This document shows positions 11,171-24,200 of a stretch of DNA of 64,000 nucleotides, one piece after another. A model generated the notes under the pieces. The model had not been told where the DNA came from. It did not search any database and saw only the letters and a program-made list of their open reading frames with translations. The stretch's first letter is position 1. Each line of letters starts with the position of its first letter. Source of the DNA: Cotesia glomerata (lineage: Eukaryota; Arthropoda; Insecta; Hymenoptera; Braconidae); assembly GCF_020080835.1 (NCBI RefSeq), contig NC_058158.1, forward strand, positions 26,554,305-26,618,304. Reading direction: 5' to 3'. The translations under genes and the position numbers were made by a program.

Positions 11171-13161
11171 TTAATTTAAGTTATATCCCAGTAATTTGAG
11201 GTCTTTCTTCATAACCTCGATACTTTCCGAAGAAAGTGATCCATTTGGAAAACGAACGGAACCTAAATCAATTGTGGTCAAAAGTGCCATCGCCGTTTTC
11301 ATTGTTGTCACCCAATTACCTACAACAATAAATTACATTTTCAACAATAACTCTATATTCATTTGTAATAATAATATCGTATTTAACTCTTCAGCACTTA
11401 AAAAATTTGTGATTTAAAAATAGATAAAATTATTTATAGAAGAAAGAACTTTCAATCACATTCATTTCGAAAGAAAAAAAAAACCGTAATATATTAAAAT
11501 GACCATGAACAAAAATCCCACAACTTGTGAGTGTTGAAGGGTTAATCAATAAATAAAAAAATAATTAACCATGTTTAGATATTGCAATAACAACTTCAGA
11601 TAATTTGTTTTGAAACTCAGCAGCTTTTAAGGCGTCACTTCGTTTGAAAGCGTCGAAAATTTTTATTGTCAACTCTGGAAAAATGTTAATGCTCGTTGGG
11701 ATAAAGGAATCCATACCAACTGAAGATCCAGCTGATATTAACTGTGAATTAATGTTTTAAAAATAAATTGATATTGTTCATGTCCATAATTAAAATTTAA
11801 TGTAAGAATCACAGGTATTATAATTGGACAAAATAAAATCGATGTTATTTTGTCCAATTATAGAACCTGAGATTCTTACGTTCAGTTTTAAAAATAATTA
11901 TCAAAATAAGTTCTTCATTATTGATAAATGATTAAATAAAAAATTATTATTATTTTACTAAATTAGTTCCTAAGAAGACAGCAAATTGTCTGGAATTAGC
12001 TCGCACTGCTTGAGCTCCTTCTTCAAGATTAATACTGGTGAATTTAATGCCAACAAAAGATGGAATCGAGTCACCAACCATCTCTAAAAACTGTCCCATG
12101 TGAACTGGAAAAATCATTTGTTTTGTTTTCGTTTACATGAACAAAAAAAATTATTAAAATAAAAATTTCCATGATAGTAAAATTAGCAGATATCTGACAA
12201 TCTTGGAATTTTTCTAACAACTCAGTTGTTATAAAGAAATATTATTAAAAATTAACAATTACAATTTTTTCTAATTTTCACATGTGAAATTTTGTTGCTC
12301 AATTGTTTTCATTATATTTTAATTGTTGTAAAAATCTAAAAAATTATTAGACGTCTGTTAAATTCAGCATCATATAAATTTTCGCAGAACGTTAAAGCTT
12401 ACTGTTGACATTTGTGAGCATTGGAATATGATAGTACAGGAGGGGGGTATTAGGTGCAGCATTTCCAACATTTCTTAAGTATTCTGTTAATTCTTTACAG
12501 TTGGTAGGTTTAAAATACAGTTCTGGTAAGCACAGAATAGAATCAGCTTTTAATTCTTCTGCATGTTTAGCCTAAAATTTTCCAAATTATTAAAGAACGA
12601 TTACACCCCAATAAAATTAAATAGTGCAGGTTCAATTTTACATACAAGTTCAATAACATCAGGAAAAGTCGTTCCGCCAACTTGAATCATCAAATGTTGC
12701 TTGGTTGTTTTAACAGCATTAGCCCATGCTTCTGCAACTTGTTTACGTTCAGATACTGTCATCGATACGCCTTCCCCAGTTGTACCATTGACTGTATGAT
12801 AGCGATAGCAGTATCATTAAAAATAATTATTATGATAATTTAAGTAAATTTCGTTGAATATCAAGTTGATATCTAAATATTACTATACCTAAAACGCCAT
12901 TGACTCCGTTATCAGCCAAATATTGAGCATATTTCGGTATTATTGATAAATTTAGTGTTGAATTTCTGAGAGTGAAATACAAGAAGATAATTATATTGAA
13001 AATTTATAATAATTGTGCTGTACCTTGAATTAAAAGGCGTGAAGACCGGAGCGATGAAACCTCGGAAAGTATACGGTAAACGCTATAATTAATTTATTAT
13101 AAATCAATTAGATTGACTATGTTTTATAACTAATATTAATGAGAAAAATTTTTACCGGCAT
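11171..13161 (-). CDS. NPL: N-acetylneuraminate lyase (sialic acid aldolase), complete
   Basis: Cytosolic class I aldolase of the DHDPS/NAL superfamily; it reversibly cleaves N-acetylneuraminate to N-acetylmannosamine and pyruvate through a Lys Schiff base (family knowledge). Exons 5' to 3': 13156-13161, 13024-13082, 12889-12965, 12646-12791, 12403-12571, 11959-12104, 11570-11741, 11171-11319. All have GT-AG borders and the joined 924 nt give 307 aa plus stop, near the roughly 320 aa of mammalian NPL. Visible motifs are NGTTGEG at 49-55 (carboxylate binding), YYHIP with Tyr143, and GIKFTS with Lys173. NPL rather than 4-hydroxy-2-oxoglutarate aldolase is chosen because of NGTTGEG, the SERKQVAE stretch and YYHIP, and the absence of a mitochondrial leader. 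The start lies in a two-codon first exon (ATG CCG then GTAAAA); no other upstream Met is available. Function in this insect is inferred. Confidence 0.9.
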
Positions 13162-13629
13162 TTTTTAAATAGACTGCTCTCAAAACAACAAAATCAACGT
13201 TTACAGACAGCAAGCAACTGAGCTACTGAATAAAATTAATCAGTTTGAACTCAAACATTTCCAACACTTGATAAATACTGATAAGATTTTTTAAAATTGA
13301 AAGAAATAAACTCCCGTAATATTTAATTTTATATCAGTAATCATAAAAGAATTAGCGAATTTATTCATTTACTAGCCAATAAGAAAATAGTAATTTTTTT
13401 TAATAAATTTTCTGATTAATTTTAATAACTAAATATAATTTTTAAAAAATAAATAATTAAAATTTGTTATATCAAAGTGTTATAGATATATCAAATATTT
13501 AGAATAATTTGAATCCTAAGGGATATTTATTAAATTAAGAAAAACAAAAATATTCAGTAAATTCAAAGGTGCTTCAAAATATTTTATTTTCTCATTTAAT
13601 AATTACGTTCTTTATCTATTTTTATATAA

Positions 13630-14130
13630 GGGGTATTCCATGCCAAATCGACCACTTTTGAACCCAAACATTTTTGAAAAAAAAATTGTCAAATTTTCTA
13701 AAATAAAAAAAATCGGCTCTGCCCGGGATGAGCGGGAATAGTTGTCAAATTGATTGAAGTTTTTTTTGAGAAAAAAAAAATAAAAAAAAAAAGTGACCAA
13801 CTTTGAAAAAATAACGATTTTGCTAAAAAAAAAAACCGATTATTTTATAGAATTGATCATATTTAATTTTTTTTGTGTATTTTTTCGAAAAGTTCATTCA
13901 AAAACAAAAATTAAAAAAAAAGATACCCAAAGGTCAATGTCTAAAAAAGTTATGGCTATTTGAAAATAAAAAAGCCTCTTTTTTGGGAAATTCATAACTT
14001 TTTTTGGTTGGATGAAAAAATTTGAAAAAAATTCTCAAAAATGTCTCAAAGGATAGAAAAGAATAGAAAAGTTTCAGCTAAATCTAAAGGGGTTGGGTTC
14101 AAAAGTGGTCGATTTGGCATGGAATACTCC
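13630..14130. mobile_element. MITE with GGGGTATTCCATGCC termini
   Basis: 501 bp. The left end GGGGTATTCCATGCCAAATC is repeated in inverse at the right end (GATTTGGCATGGAATACTCC), and the match runs about 38 bp through GACCACTTTTGAACCCAA. The interior is A/T homopolymer-rich with inverted subrepeats and no transposase. Termini resemble the inner arms of the fold-back element at 29440-31013 (GGGTCATTCCATGTCAAATT), so both belong to one broad family. Confidence 0.75.
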
Positions 14131-14163
14131 ATATGGAGTATTATTGTCTATATAGACAATAAT
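14123..14163. repeat. Two overlapping perfect palindromes at a MITE edge
   Basis: AATACTCCATATGGAGTATT (14123-14142) is a perfect 20-bp palindrome. It overlaps a perfect 24-bp palindrome centred on GTCTATATAGAC (14140-14163). They abut the right end of the MITE at 13630-14130. Confidence 0.85.
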
Positions 14164-17127
14164 TAAACTACAACTTAGTGAAAAACAATCTTTATTATCT
14201 GAAAAAAATTAAGGGCTGAACATCAGACGTGATTGTTAAAATAATTCAAAGTTTTAAAGATTTAAACAATTAATAATTGTTGGAAAATAAAAGTACACAA
14301 AATTTTTTTTATTAAAAATGATCTTTATATTTATTTACATGTAGATCTTTCAACAATTTTAATATTAATATTATTATAATTTTAATAGTAATATTTTAAT
14401 TTATAATATATATATATTTATAATTATATAATATATACGTAATTTTAATGGCCTCATGCTTTGGGTCATGTATTCCTCAAAAAGAACAAGTTCTACGTAG
14501 TTTCAATTACCTCAAACATTATTTCTATTTTCTATATGCATAAGTGCGTTTTGACTTTTATTTATCTCTTGGATGGTTTTGCTTGTCGAGTTTGAGTAAT
14601 ATAGTTTTTTTAACTTTTTTTTTTCTATCATATATCTTTACGAATGATTTATTTAGCATCACACCAAAAATTTTCACTCTCAACATCCCAATTTAAAACA
14701 GTGCCAGTATTATTATTTGTAATCCATACGTTTTATCTTTTTAATTTATGAATTTTCAATTCTTTCTTAAAGTTCAAACTCGAACAACCGACGTCTCGAG
14801 AGTTAAAATGTTTCTCTCTAAAAAACCAACACATAAATACTATCAATAAAATTGTTTCTTAAAAAAACTACGAGTAATTGGTAAAAACAAAATTTTTTTT
14901 AAATAAGTAAATTTTTGTACTAACAAAAGAATCTATTCAATGTGAATTTTTCTTTTAAAGTAAGACAATTATACTCTATAAATGTTTAAAATAATCGACG
15001 TCGAAATTGTTATCATTTATAATTGTATTATTTTATTATTAAACTAATTTTGATAAAATAATTTTTTCCAACTCTTTTGACACTTATTTTTTTTATAGGA
15101 ATACGTAACGATTAACTGTTTGATATTATTTATAATTTCAATAAATATATTTCTAAAAACGATAATGTCAATTTAATATCAAGTCTCCTGTACATTGGCA
15201 ATTTTATAAAATACACAAACTGAAACAATATTTTTAATTCATATTAATATATTGTTAAAAAAATGTTATTTAAACAAATAATTTCCACAAACATTCTATC
15301 ATCATCATCATAATCATAATGTCTTATGTAAAATGATAAAAAAAAATCACAAATTACCAGCATGCAAGACTGTGTACATAAGATAAGAAAATATTACAAT
15401 AATAATCATAATAATAATGATAACAACAACTATCAATTAGGCGCATATTGTCGTAAATAATGACATCTATTAATTTATATAATTTAATAATTTTTTCTCC
15501 ACTTGTTTTTTATCTACAAATCTATAGAAAAACATTTCTTCATTCACAATAAATAATGAATTATTCATTAATTATTAATTATAATTACAAACGAATGAGA
15601 TAATTTAAACAAACATGTATCTATTTCGTGTAACTCTAATAAATAATTTTAACATCTTTATTTTATTTGGATTAAAGCATTTTCGAGATTCATAATTATG
15701 CCAGTTTGCACGACCTCAGATATGTACACAGATTATTTTTTTTTCTGTATTAATATCAATAACTATAATGGGAATTATTTATTTTAAAACTGATAAAATT
15801 TATCAATTACAAGTACATTATTTAAATAAAAATTAATACTGTTAAAGGTATCTCAAGAAGTCGGTTAATCTCATATGACAATGGTCCCAAATATTAAAAA
15901 GTAGTTATATCATTTAAATACATAATTATAATTATATCATGGCATTTAAAAGCTTTTTTTATATGTCCCTCTAGTAAAATCGCAAAATTTTTCTATTTTT
16001 TTATTATAGTACTTTTTATTAATTCTTAAATTTTTTTTAATAGACTTTTAAAACATTTCTATTATTTTATTTAATTTACTTTTCGAAATAAAATTCGACA
16101 AGAAATAACTCAACTACTTGACAAAGATACATAGTAGTAATCTATTCGTCATTATTTTATGTAACTTCTTTATAAGAAATTTTTATGATTTTACTTTTTT
16201 TGTTTTGGCTTGGGTGTAAACAGAACCTGTTAGGTATTTTAATGTAATTTATCCTGAATTTTTACAAAACATTTAATATTTTTGTAAATTTAGTACTTAA
16301 ATAAAGATCAGTATTTATTGAAAAAGAATAATATACTGGACTATATTTTCTAGTGCAATATGGATAATTATGACTTATGAAGAATATAATTTATGATCTA
16401 CGTGATATTTATACTTTAGTTATTTTACTCGAATTTTTTTTTATTTAGGTTTTTTCAATGATCAATGTATATAGTTTAAAGTTTAGATAATAATAACCAT
16501 TTCGTTTTAAAATTTGTGATTTCTCTTCAATTGAAACGTTTTAGACAATTTTGAAATTTTAAAAACTTGGACAAGTTTTAGAAATATCAAAATTTTTGCC
16601 GATATCTCTAGAATTAAAATATAACGAGAAGTTTTAATATAATTTGGGATATTTTTATAAATTTTGAAGCACAGAAAATTGATTTGAAAATTATTTTCAT
16701 TTCAAATTTTCAATTTCGTTTTGAAAATTTAAAAAATTTGTTTAAAAAATTTGAACAAATGGCTCAAATATTTTTGGAATTTTGAAAATATTATGATTAT
16801 TCGACAAAATTTTGTAACACTCCAAAACACGAAATTGATATATTACCTAATGCATGTTTCTTAAGGAATTTTGAACACTTTGAAGATATAAAAAAACTAT
16901 AAAACTGTTTAAAAATCCTAAAATATCCCGTGATTTTTTAAATGTGAAAATAAAAGTTATAATACACGGTAGATAATATTACTATTAATAATAGTAATTA
17001 TAACTATATATTTATGATTACATATATATACTCACGTATAACTATGATTATGATTGTATAGTTGATGTACGGGGTGAAAAATCTTATTAAAGCGTATTGG
17101 CCTGGTATGATTTAATATTGAAGCTAA

Positions 17128-17133
<6 letters not shown>

Positions 17134-17209
<76 letters not shown>
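17134..17209 (+). repeat. (TA)n microsatellite
   Basis: About 75 bp of alternating TA in the NPL to PLC-epsilon spacer. Confidence 0.95.
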
Positions 17210-17210
<1 letters not shown>

Positions 17211-18687
17211 GAAAATAATAATTATCATTTATAGTCAATAAATTTGAAATATTGGTTAGTAATCTCTTCGTTGTACAAAAATAACAAAATCCGTTTAAAA
17301 TGACATATATGAAATAGGATTTACACGAGTGATTATCGATTAAAAGAATCGTACATCGTAATTTTTAATTTATATATGGGAGACAAAGATTGTCATTGGA
17401 TATATTGTTTCAAGTAGAGCAGAAAATTTGGGGATTACATAACAATGACTGCTAATAATCAAATATTTATAATTTATTGCTCTCAATAGTATGCAATTTT
17501 TTACCAATGCAGCCGTATTCTTAATTACCGTGAATTTTTCATTACGAACTTACCTTTTTTGCATTTTTTGGTAAAAATTAAATTAAATACATAGTAAGTT
17601 AATTCTCACAAAAAATTTTTAAAGGAATAATAAAAAAAATAGTCAATCGTTAAAATGGACCGAAATTATTTGAGATAGATTGTAGAACTATAATATTATG
17701 AACTCTCTATAAATTGTACCGTTTCACAGAATACTATTATTGTTTAGTTGCATTAAAGTATCGATCATACTAAACGATGTTTAATTCTATTGAACATAAT
17801 GATAATAATAATATATTTCCAATAACTGGTTAATAGTCATTATTGAAACCATGCTCGTATGTAAATAATTGTTATAATAACTGACAAGAATATTTAAGCT
17901 ATTGTTATGTCTTATGTAATTGAAAAAATTTATAAAATAACATGTATCTAGTATAAAAAAAATAAAATCCTTTACATTTCATCTATGCGTTCATCTATAT
18001 TAGCTCAGACATTTCACACACAATTCTGAGTTTAGGCGTTTGAGTGTGACTAGATTCGTTTCTGAACACTGAGAAATGTACTTTTATAGGTGTTTTTATT
18101 TTACTTTTCCTATAATCTGCTTTTTATTTGTTTAAGTAGTTTTTCTGGAGATTTTCGTCGCCTATCTCGATGTATTATAATTATGTTTATTTATTGAATG
18201 CTATACACCATTATTCATGTATAAATATTTATGTAACATTGTATGACGTTTGTATCTTTGGCAAACATTACTATGTTATTTATTCATTCGGTCCATTCTA
18301 CGTTGAATTTAAATAAATACTCAGAAAATTATCTTTCCTTATTAATTCTTCATTTTTGTTTGTTTTTCCTTTCAATCAATAAATAAATAAATAAATAATT
18401 AATTAAATAATCGATAAAATTATAATTAATTTAAAAAGACATTTCAGTAGATACATTAATGCCCATTTTCTGCTCACAAATGTCCGTAGCCGTAAACGGC
18501 AACCTCACATGGTAAATTTAATCAAAAGAACATGTGAGTAGAGACAGGAGCGACTTTACTCTTGTCCACTAGATCGCAACGACTGATAATAATAAAATAT
18601 TAATAATAAATAATAATATTTACGAATTTACCAGTTGTTATTTCGATTAGTGAACAATAGAGAGAGTGAGGTCGCTCGAGACTGCCA

Positions 18688-21239
18688 CTAAGACTTCCAG
18701 ACTCTCAATTTTCTCAAAGATACCTTCTTTAAATAGAGGGCAGCATTGAGAATTTCCGATTCCCTAGACTCTTCCCCGTCCGAATGAACTTCACGCCTGC
18801 GTCCTGACATAAGGAGCCGATGTCTCAGGCCCCGTGAGCTCGGATCAGAAAGAGCCTCGGCTACCGGAACTTTTTCTTTGCTCGAACCAGGCAGCGACAC
18901 TGATCTACCTACTGAAAATCCTTTACTTATTCTATCTAAGGTCGCCGGAAGTAAGTGCTTCCGAGGAATAGCTTGCTCCCTTTCGCGCAAAATAAACCTT
19001 CCAAGTGTTTTCCAAAACGCTTGGGTGCTGTAAACATTTTCTTCGTCCCTCAAGAGCCTCAGCTGACGATTTCCACTTCCGACGGCGCCAGCACCGCCCC
19101 ACTCAAGCTCCTCGACAAGAGCAAACTTCGAGGGATCCTCCATCCTTCTGGCTTTAACAAGAGCTTGCGCGAGTACATCCTGAGCGGAACTCGTTACAGG
19201 AACACGTAGAATGGCATACGGTATTTCCGGTGATACATTGTAGATACAAACGAGGAAAGTGTCCGCCTCATCCCAGATGTGCATAGATTGATCGCGCTCG
19301 CTGGTATCAGTTAATTTTGAATGTCCCGCAGTGCTTCTGATTGACGCTAGCCATGCTCTGCTACTCGGATCATTACCGACTCTTTTCAACAAGAACCGAC
19401 CTTGACCTTTCCACAAAGCTTGAGCTTGAAGTGGATGCTCGAATGAATCTAACACTCTCTGAGTTGGTAGTTCTTCACGATCTTTTTTTTCCCATCCACG
19501 CGACACCTCCTCCACTAGAATGTACTCATCAACGTGCTCCGCGGATATTCCCGCTTTTTGAAGCGCCTGAAGCATCACTTCTTGAGTAGTACTCTCCTGT
19601 GTCACCTTCAGAATAGTATAAGGCTCATCTGGAATTACGTCGTAAACCATCAGGAAAAACATCCGCCGCTTCAATGTTACTCCACCGAGACCCGGATCGA
19701 CGGTGCTCAATTTCTCGGGAGTTTTCCCCGACGTAGGGCGCTTGCACTCTTTGTTGTGGTCCCGGCAGCAGGTGTTATAGTCCAAGCTCTCCTCTTCCAT
19801 TCGCGAGTAAATGAAAAGCGTGGAAAGAGCAAGAGGCTTATTTTTGCAGGAGCGAAGGCGCACATGACGATAACCCGGTTTGAGACACTTTAGGGGCAAA
19901 ACTCGTTGAGCTATCAAGTGGTGGGAGTTTGCCTCGACAATTCCGAACCTTAAGAATGCTAAGTCGCGAAACATTACTTGGAAACAGAATTTTTCGTTCC
20001 AAATAGGGTTCAGGGCATTATTTTGAATAACTTTTGTTTTATGCTTGGCACAATCAATTGGTATTCCGACTAACTCAATTTCGACGTAGGTACTAGCGAC
20101 GAGATTTGTCGATGAGATGTATTGCCCCGAGACAACAGAGAGAGTTAGGTGAATAGAATGAAGCCCATCAAACTCCTTGTCCCAGGGATTGAATCTTCGG
20201 TACATCATGTGTCCTTTGTCCCACATAACCGATGGTTTCCTTACGTAACCACATTGCCCGCTTTGTTCAAACATTGCGGCATTCAGATGTGAGGCGGCAT
20301 CGTCTGTCTGATAATTTAATGCCACCATCTGAATTCCAAACGCCCAAAATATTACGGGGTTGAAGTTTGACGAGTCAATTCGCATTCCTGCGGGATAGGT
20401 GCGGATTAGTTGGGTTTCCGCGTGGGCCACTACGCCCAGAGGCTGTTTTCTACAGATTTTTTTGGCAGCGCTCTCGTTCAATGACGAACACTGGAAGCAA
20501 GCGGGCACACCCCGGGTTGGTCGGAAAAAGGCGTCAATGTTACTGCCACCGCTGGCAACAGACACCGAAGTTGACAGTGATTGCGGTGAACCTGTCGAAG
20601 TAGAAGCTATTCCTCCGGTCCCGATTCCCGCGATACTGTGTCTTTGTACTGTACCAGTGTGACTCTGATGACGCGGCTTTACCGCCGATGGCACTGTGTT
20701 AGATGGTGTCAGATTTAATCCTCGGAATTTGATGGCTTGGAGATATACTACTAAATCAGATAATTCTTTAGCTATTTGACTGCTCTGCTTCTGAGATTTA
20801 TCGTCCACGGCGGGATCTGATTTCAATCGACCGTGAGACATTTGACTACTTCCCAAGTATCTCTCGTAACTTGAAATCGAATTGTCTGTAATATTATACA
20901 AGTACTTTTATTATTTAAGCATTTCATAAAATAATATATTATTTCATTTTTATTTATCTGATAGAATTAGACGACTTTAATTATTCAGTGCATTTATATT
21001 TATACATTTAATAACTGAAATACATGACCTGGATATTAATATTAAAATACTTTAACTTTTTAAACAGTTTACAATAGAATACTCTGATATTAAAATTATA
21101 GGTAAAAAATCAATGAAAAGAATTCTCGACAATTTTATAAAGTACTTCCTACAATAAAAAAACTAAAAAAAAATTTCTCATGTTTTCAAAGCCAAAAGAG
21201 CTTGTTATGAAAAAATAGGGTAAAATGCCAAGAACGTAT

Positions 21240-21282
<43 letters not shown>

Positions 21283-24200
21283 TCAAACTCTAAGAAAGCA
21301 CGTGCTATAGTGGTACAAGAGTACAAACAAGAAAATATATTGTCCACAATGCGGTAAGCATCGCCGTGATTTGTCGACAAGTAGATGTCGTAGGTTAAGA
21401 TATATATTACTGTTGACTAGTCATTAAACGACTTCAAGAAAGATTGAATGATCAATTTCCATCCAATTAATGATTAAAATTTAGTGTTTGAAAAAAAAAT
21501 TTTTTTATCGTATTAGCTCTAATTTTATAATGATAAATAAAAATTTATTTTGATAAAATAAAATGAATAAATTACCATCAACATTATCATCTTCATCGTC
21601 ATCCTCTTCATCATCGTCATCTTCGCTGAAATATTCGACAACAGAAGTACTACTCATTTCAGTTCTCATTTGTTTCATCGATGACGCTCGATCAGTCATA
21701 AGCATTTTGCACCGTTGACTTACTGCCGGATGAACCAAAGGCGCTGTGGGATCAACCACTAACTTTTTATTTTTTATAAGAATTTTGTGTCGCAGTTGAG
21801 AGGGTGAAGGCAATTGCGGATCGTCACCAAAATCCGAATCGAATAAAAACTTTGTTATCAATTTATCACCAAATACCGACTGCAACAACAATATATTGGT
21901 ATCATTAATAATTATTTTTCTTTTTTATAGTATAAATTAATGAATAATAATAATGAATAAACAATATACCTGGAATATTTGAGCCATGCGGGCTTGTTGA
22001 CTCTGAGTACAATGATTTTCAATAGAGAGAATAACTGGATATGGAGATGTGATAAAAGCACTTCTGTCAATAGCTTCAACTACCGATCTAAATGGAATTT
22101 TTGTTGTGAATGTATGGCCATGATATATCAATGGAGAACCGTCATCTCCATCCCAGCAATCAAGTTCGACACATCTACACCCAGTTAAAAGTACCTAAAA
22201 TGTCATACAAATTCATATCACTCCAATATAATCCATTATTCAATTAGATGTATTTTAAATATATTCATAACACTCGATTTTAATTTTTAAAAGTAGTTTA
22301 ACGTGAGATGATATTCATGACTTGATTACGTCTTTATTTATTATTTATAATTAACTAAGTTATTGAATAGAATTACAAATGAATTTATTTTGAAGTATAA
22401 AAATCTAAAAATTAATTTTTCTTTACACAGTAAAAATTTTTCGTCATTGTGTAAAGTGTAAAAATTTTTGTGTAGAATATTACACTCTAGTGCGTAGAAT
22501 TTCACATTCTTATGTGTTGATTTAATACACTAGTGTTCAGTGAACAGGCCCAGCCGCGATGAAGTCGCCCCTGGGGGACTCCCAATTTCACGAGCCGCAC
22601 CTGTCAACCGCTAGTTCCCGCTTAAACTAACCGCCTGCACAAAGCTTAGCTTGACTGTTCACGCCATGTCTCGACGGTGTGATTGGCTGATCGCTCCGCA
22701 GACATGCGCAATCAGCCTTCTTCCCCAAGTCGAGGAGGAAGAAGACGCATTATTATTATTATCTTTCGCATCCACGCTTTCGTTGCGACAAGTCGCCATT
22801 AGTATTTCTTTACTTTCGCTTTTTGATAATAAACCGCATTTCGCTTATTTAATAATTTGATTTGCTTAAATTAATTGTTATTAATTCGCTTTAGTTTGTT
22901 ACTGATAAATTGTGTTATTTGTGCAATTAATTCACCGCTTTTCCAGTGCCGGCATTATTTCAACCACGTGTGTCAACCGGCTTCGCTTTATAATTCACGC
23001 AGTGCTTTATTTATCCGCTTTTATTTCAACAATCCGCTAACTAACATATTAAATATAACTTGTATTTAGTGTAAATAAATTTATAGTGTTCATTTTAATA
23101 ATAATTTTCGCGTTTTAATTGAGACATCCAGGCAAACACCTGATCCTCCGCTTTCCCGTATTTTCAGTATTTTACAACTAGAATGTGGAATTAACATTAG
23201 TTTGTGTGAAAACAGTCAATAACACAAATATTTGTGTCAAATTTGACGAAAATTTTTTTAGTGTGCACTTTTGTTTTTCTTTGAAAAATTTTAGTTGCAA
23301 TTTACAATATTAATATAAAAAATGTTGTTTCGATTCACAAAATTTTTTTTTTAAGTATAAGATAAATGTGTGAATAAAACATAACTTACTTGAGAATACA
23401 ATTGAACAGAAGATTCCCCTTTCAGCTGATGTCCGGTCAAATAAGTATTATGAGAGCTAGCAATATAGTATTGTGATAACGGCTGTTGCATTTCCGTATC
23501 CGTTGGAATCGCATACTCACTCGGAAATGCATAGTTATCTTTATCCATCATGTACCGTGCAAATCCCTCGAACGATAGACACCACTGAACTCTTAATGCT
23601 GGATCTGGCTCATGTCTCTAAATTTTTCAACATGAATAATATTTAAAAGATTAACAAATGTTTCAGGGTCAAAAAGTTCACACTTCAAATGCTTAGTTAC
23701 CATAGAAAAATAAAAGATTCATTTCTTATGAAACTATCAAAAAATCTATTGATAATAGCGTAGAACACTTGCTAACCATTTTGAGGTGTGCAATAAGAGT
23801 GATTGATTAATAAAAAATACCTTGATAAGTGCTTTGATCTGTTCATCGGTAAGTTTTTCCTGCTGACGTGATTCCAAGAATTTGGTAAATGTTGCGAGAG
23901 TAATAACTTGAGATTTAGAAGTATCAACACCCGAACAGTTGTTGACGATACTTGCAGCAGCGATCGCGTCGAAAATTTGTTTCTTATGGAAGTTTCCACT
24001 TGTTTTATACTCATAGCAGTCAATGGAATTATTTCTGGTCAGTAAACCTATGGAAGAGAAAGGAAATAAAAAACTTAATATTTGAAACCGTAGAATTAAT
24101 TTAGAAATAAAAAAAAATAAATAAGTTACCTATTCGCTGTGGTGTAGCATCACTAGTTTGTCGAAGTACGACAGGTCGCATTGTGAAATCACGGAGAGAC

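Larger units (their letters stand above)
13162..18687. other. Gene-free spacer between NPL and PLC-epsilon
   Basis: AT-rich sequence holding the NPL promoter side, one MITE (13630-14130), two adjacent palindromes, a (TA)n tract, and toward 18.2-18.7 kb the presumed 3' UTR of PLC-epsilon. I see no other coding sequence or RNA gene. Confidence 0.55.

Noticed and set aside
11171..13161. 4-hydroxy-2-oxoglutarate aldolase (HOGA1) as identity of the minus-strand aldolase
   Set aside because: The same superfamily, but NGTTGEG, SERKQVAE and YYHIP with Tyr143/Lys173 fit N-acetylneuraminate lyase, and there is no mitochondrial leader.
17032..17238. Open frame with an IY repeat
   Set aside because: It is a translation of the (TA)n microsatellite.
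18955..20662. Several plus-strand open frames of 78-119 aa
   Set aside because: They are antisense to the large last PLC-epsilon exon, whose Y, C2 and RA domains are clear; GC-richer coding sequence leaves the other strand open by chance.
22651..23069. Small plus-strand open frames
   Set aside because: They lie within the solo LTR and resemble no protein.
23772..24023. 83-aa minus-strand frame
   Set aside because: It overlaps the PLC-epsilon EF-hand exon 23821-24047 in the wrong frame; the correct frame gives GLLTRNNS and KKQIFDAIAAAS.
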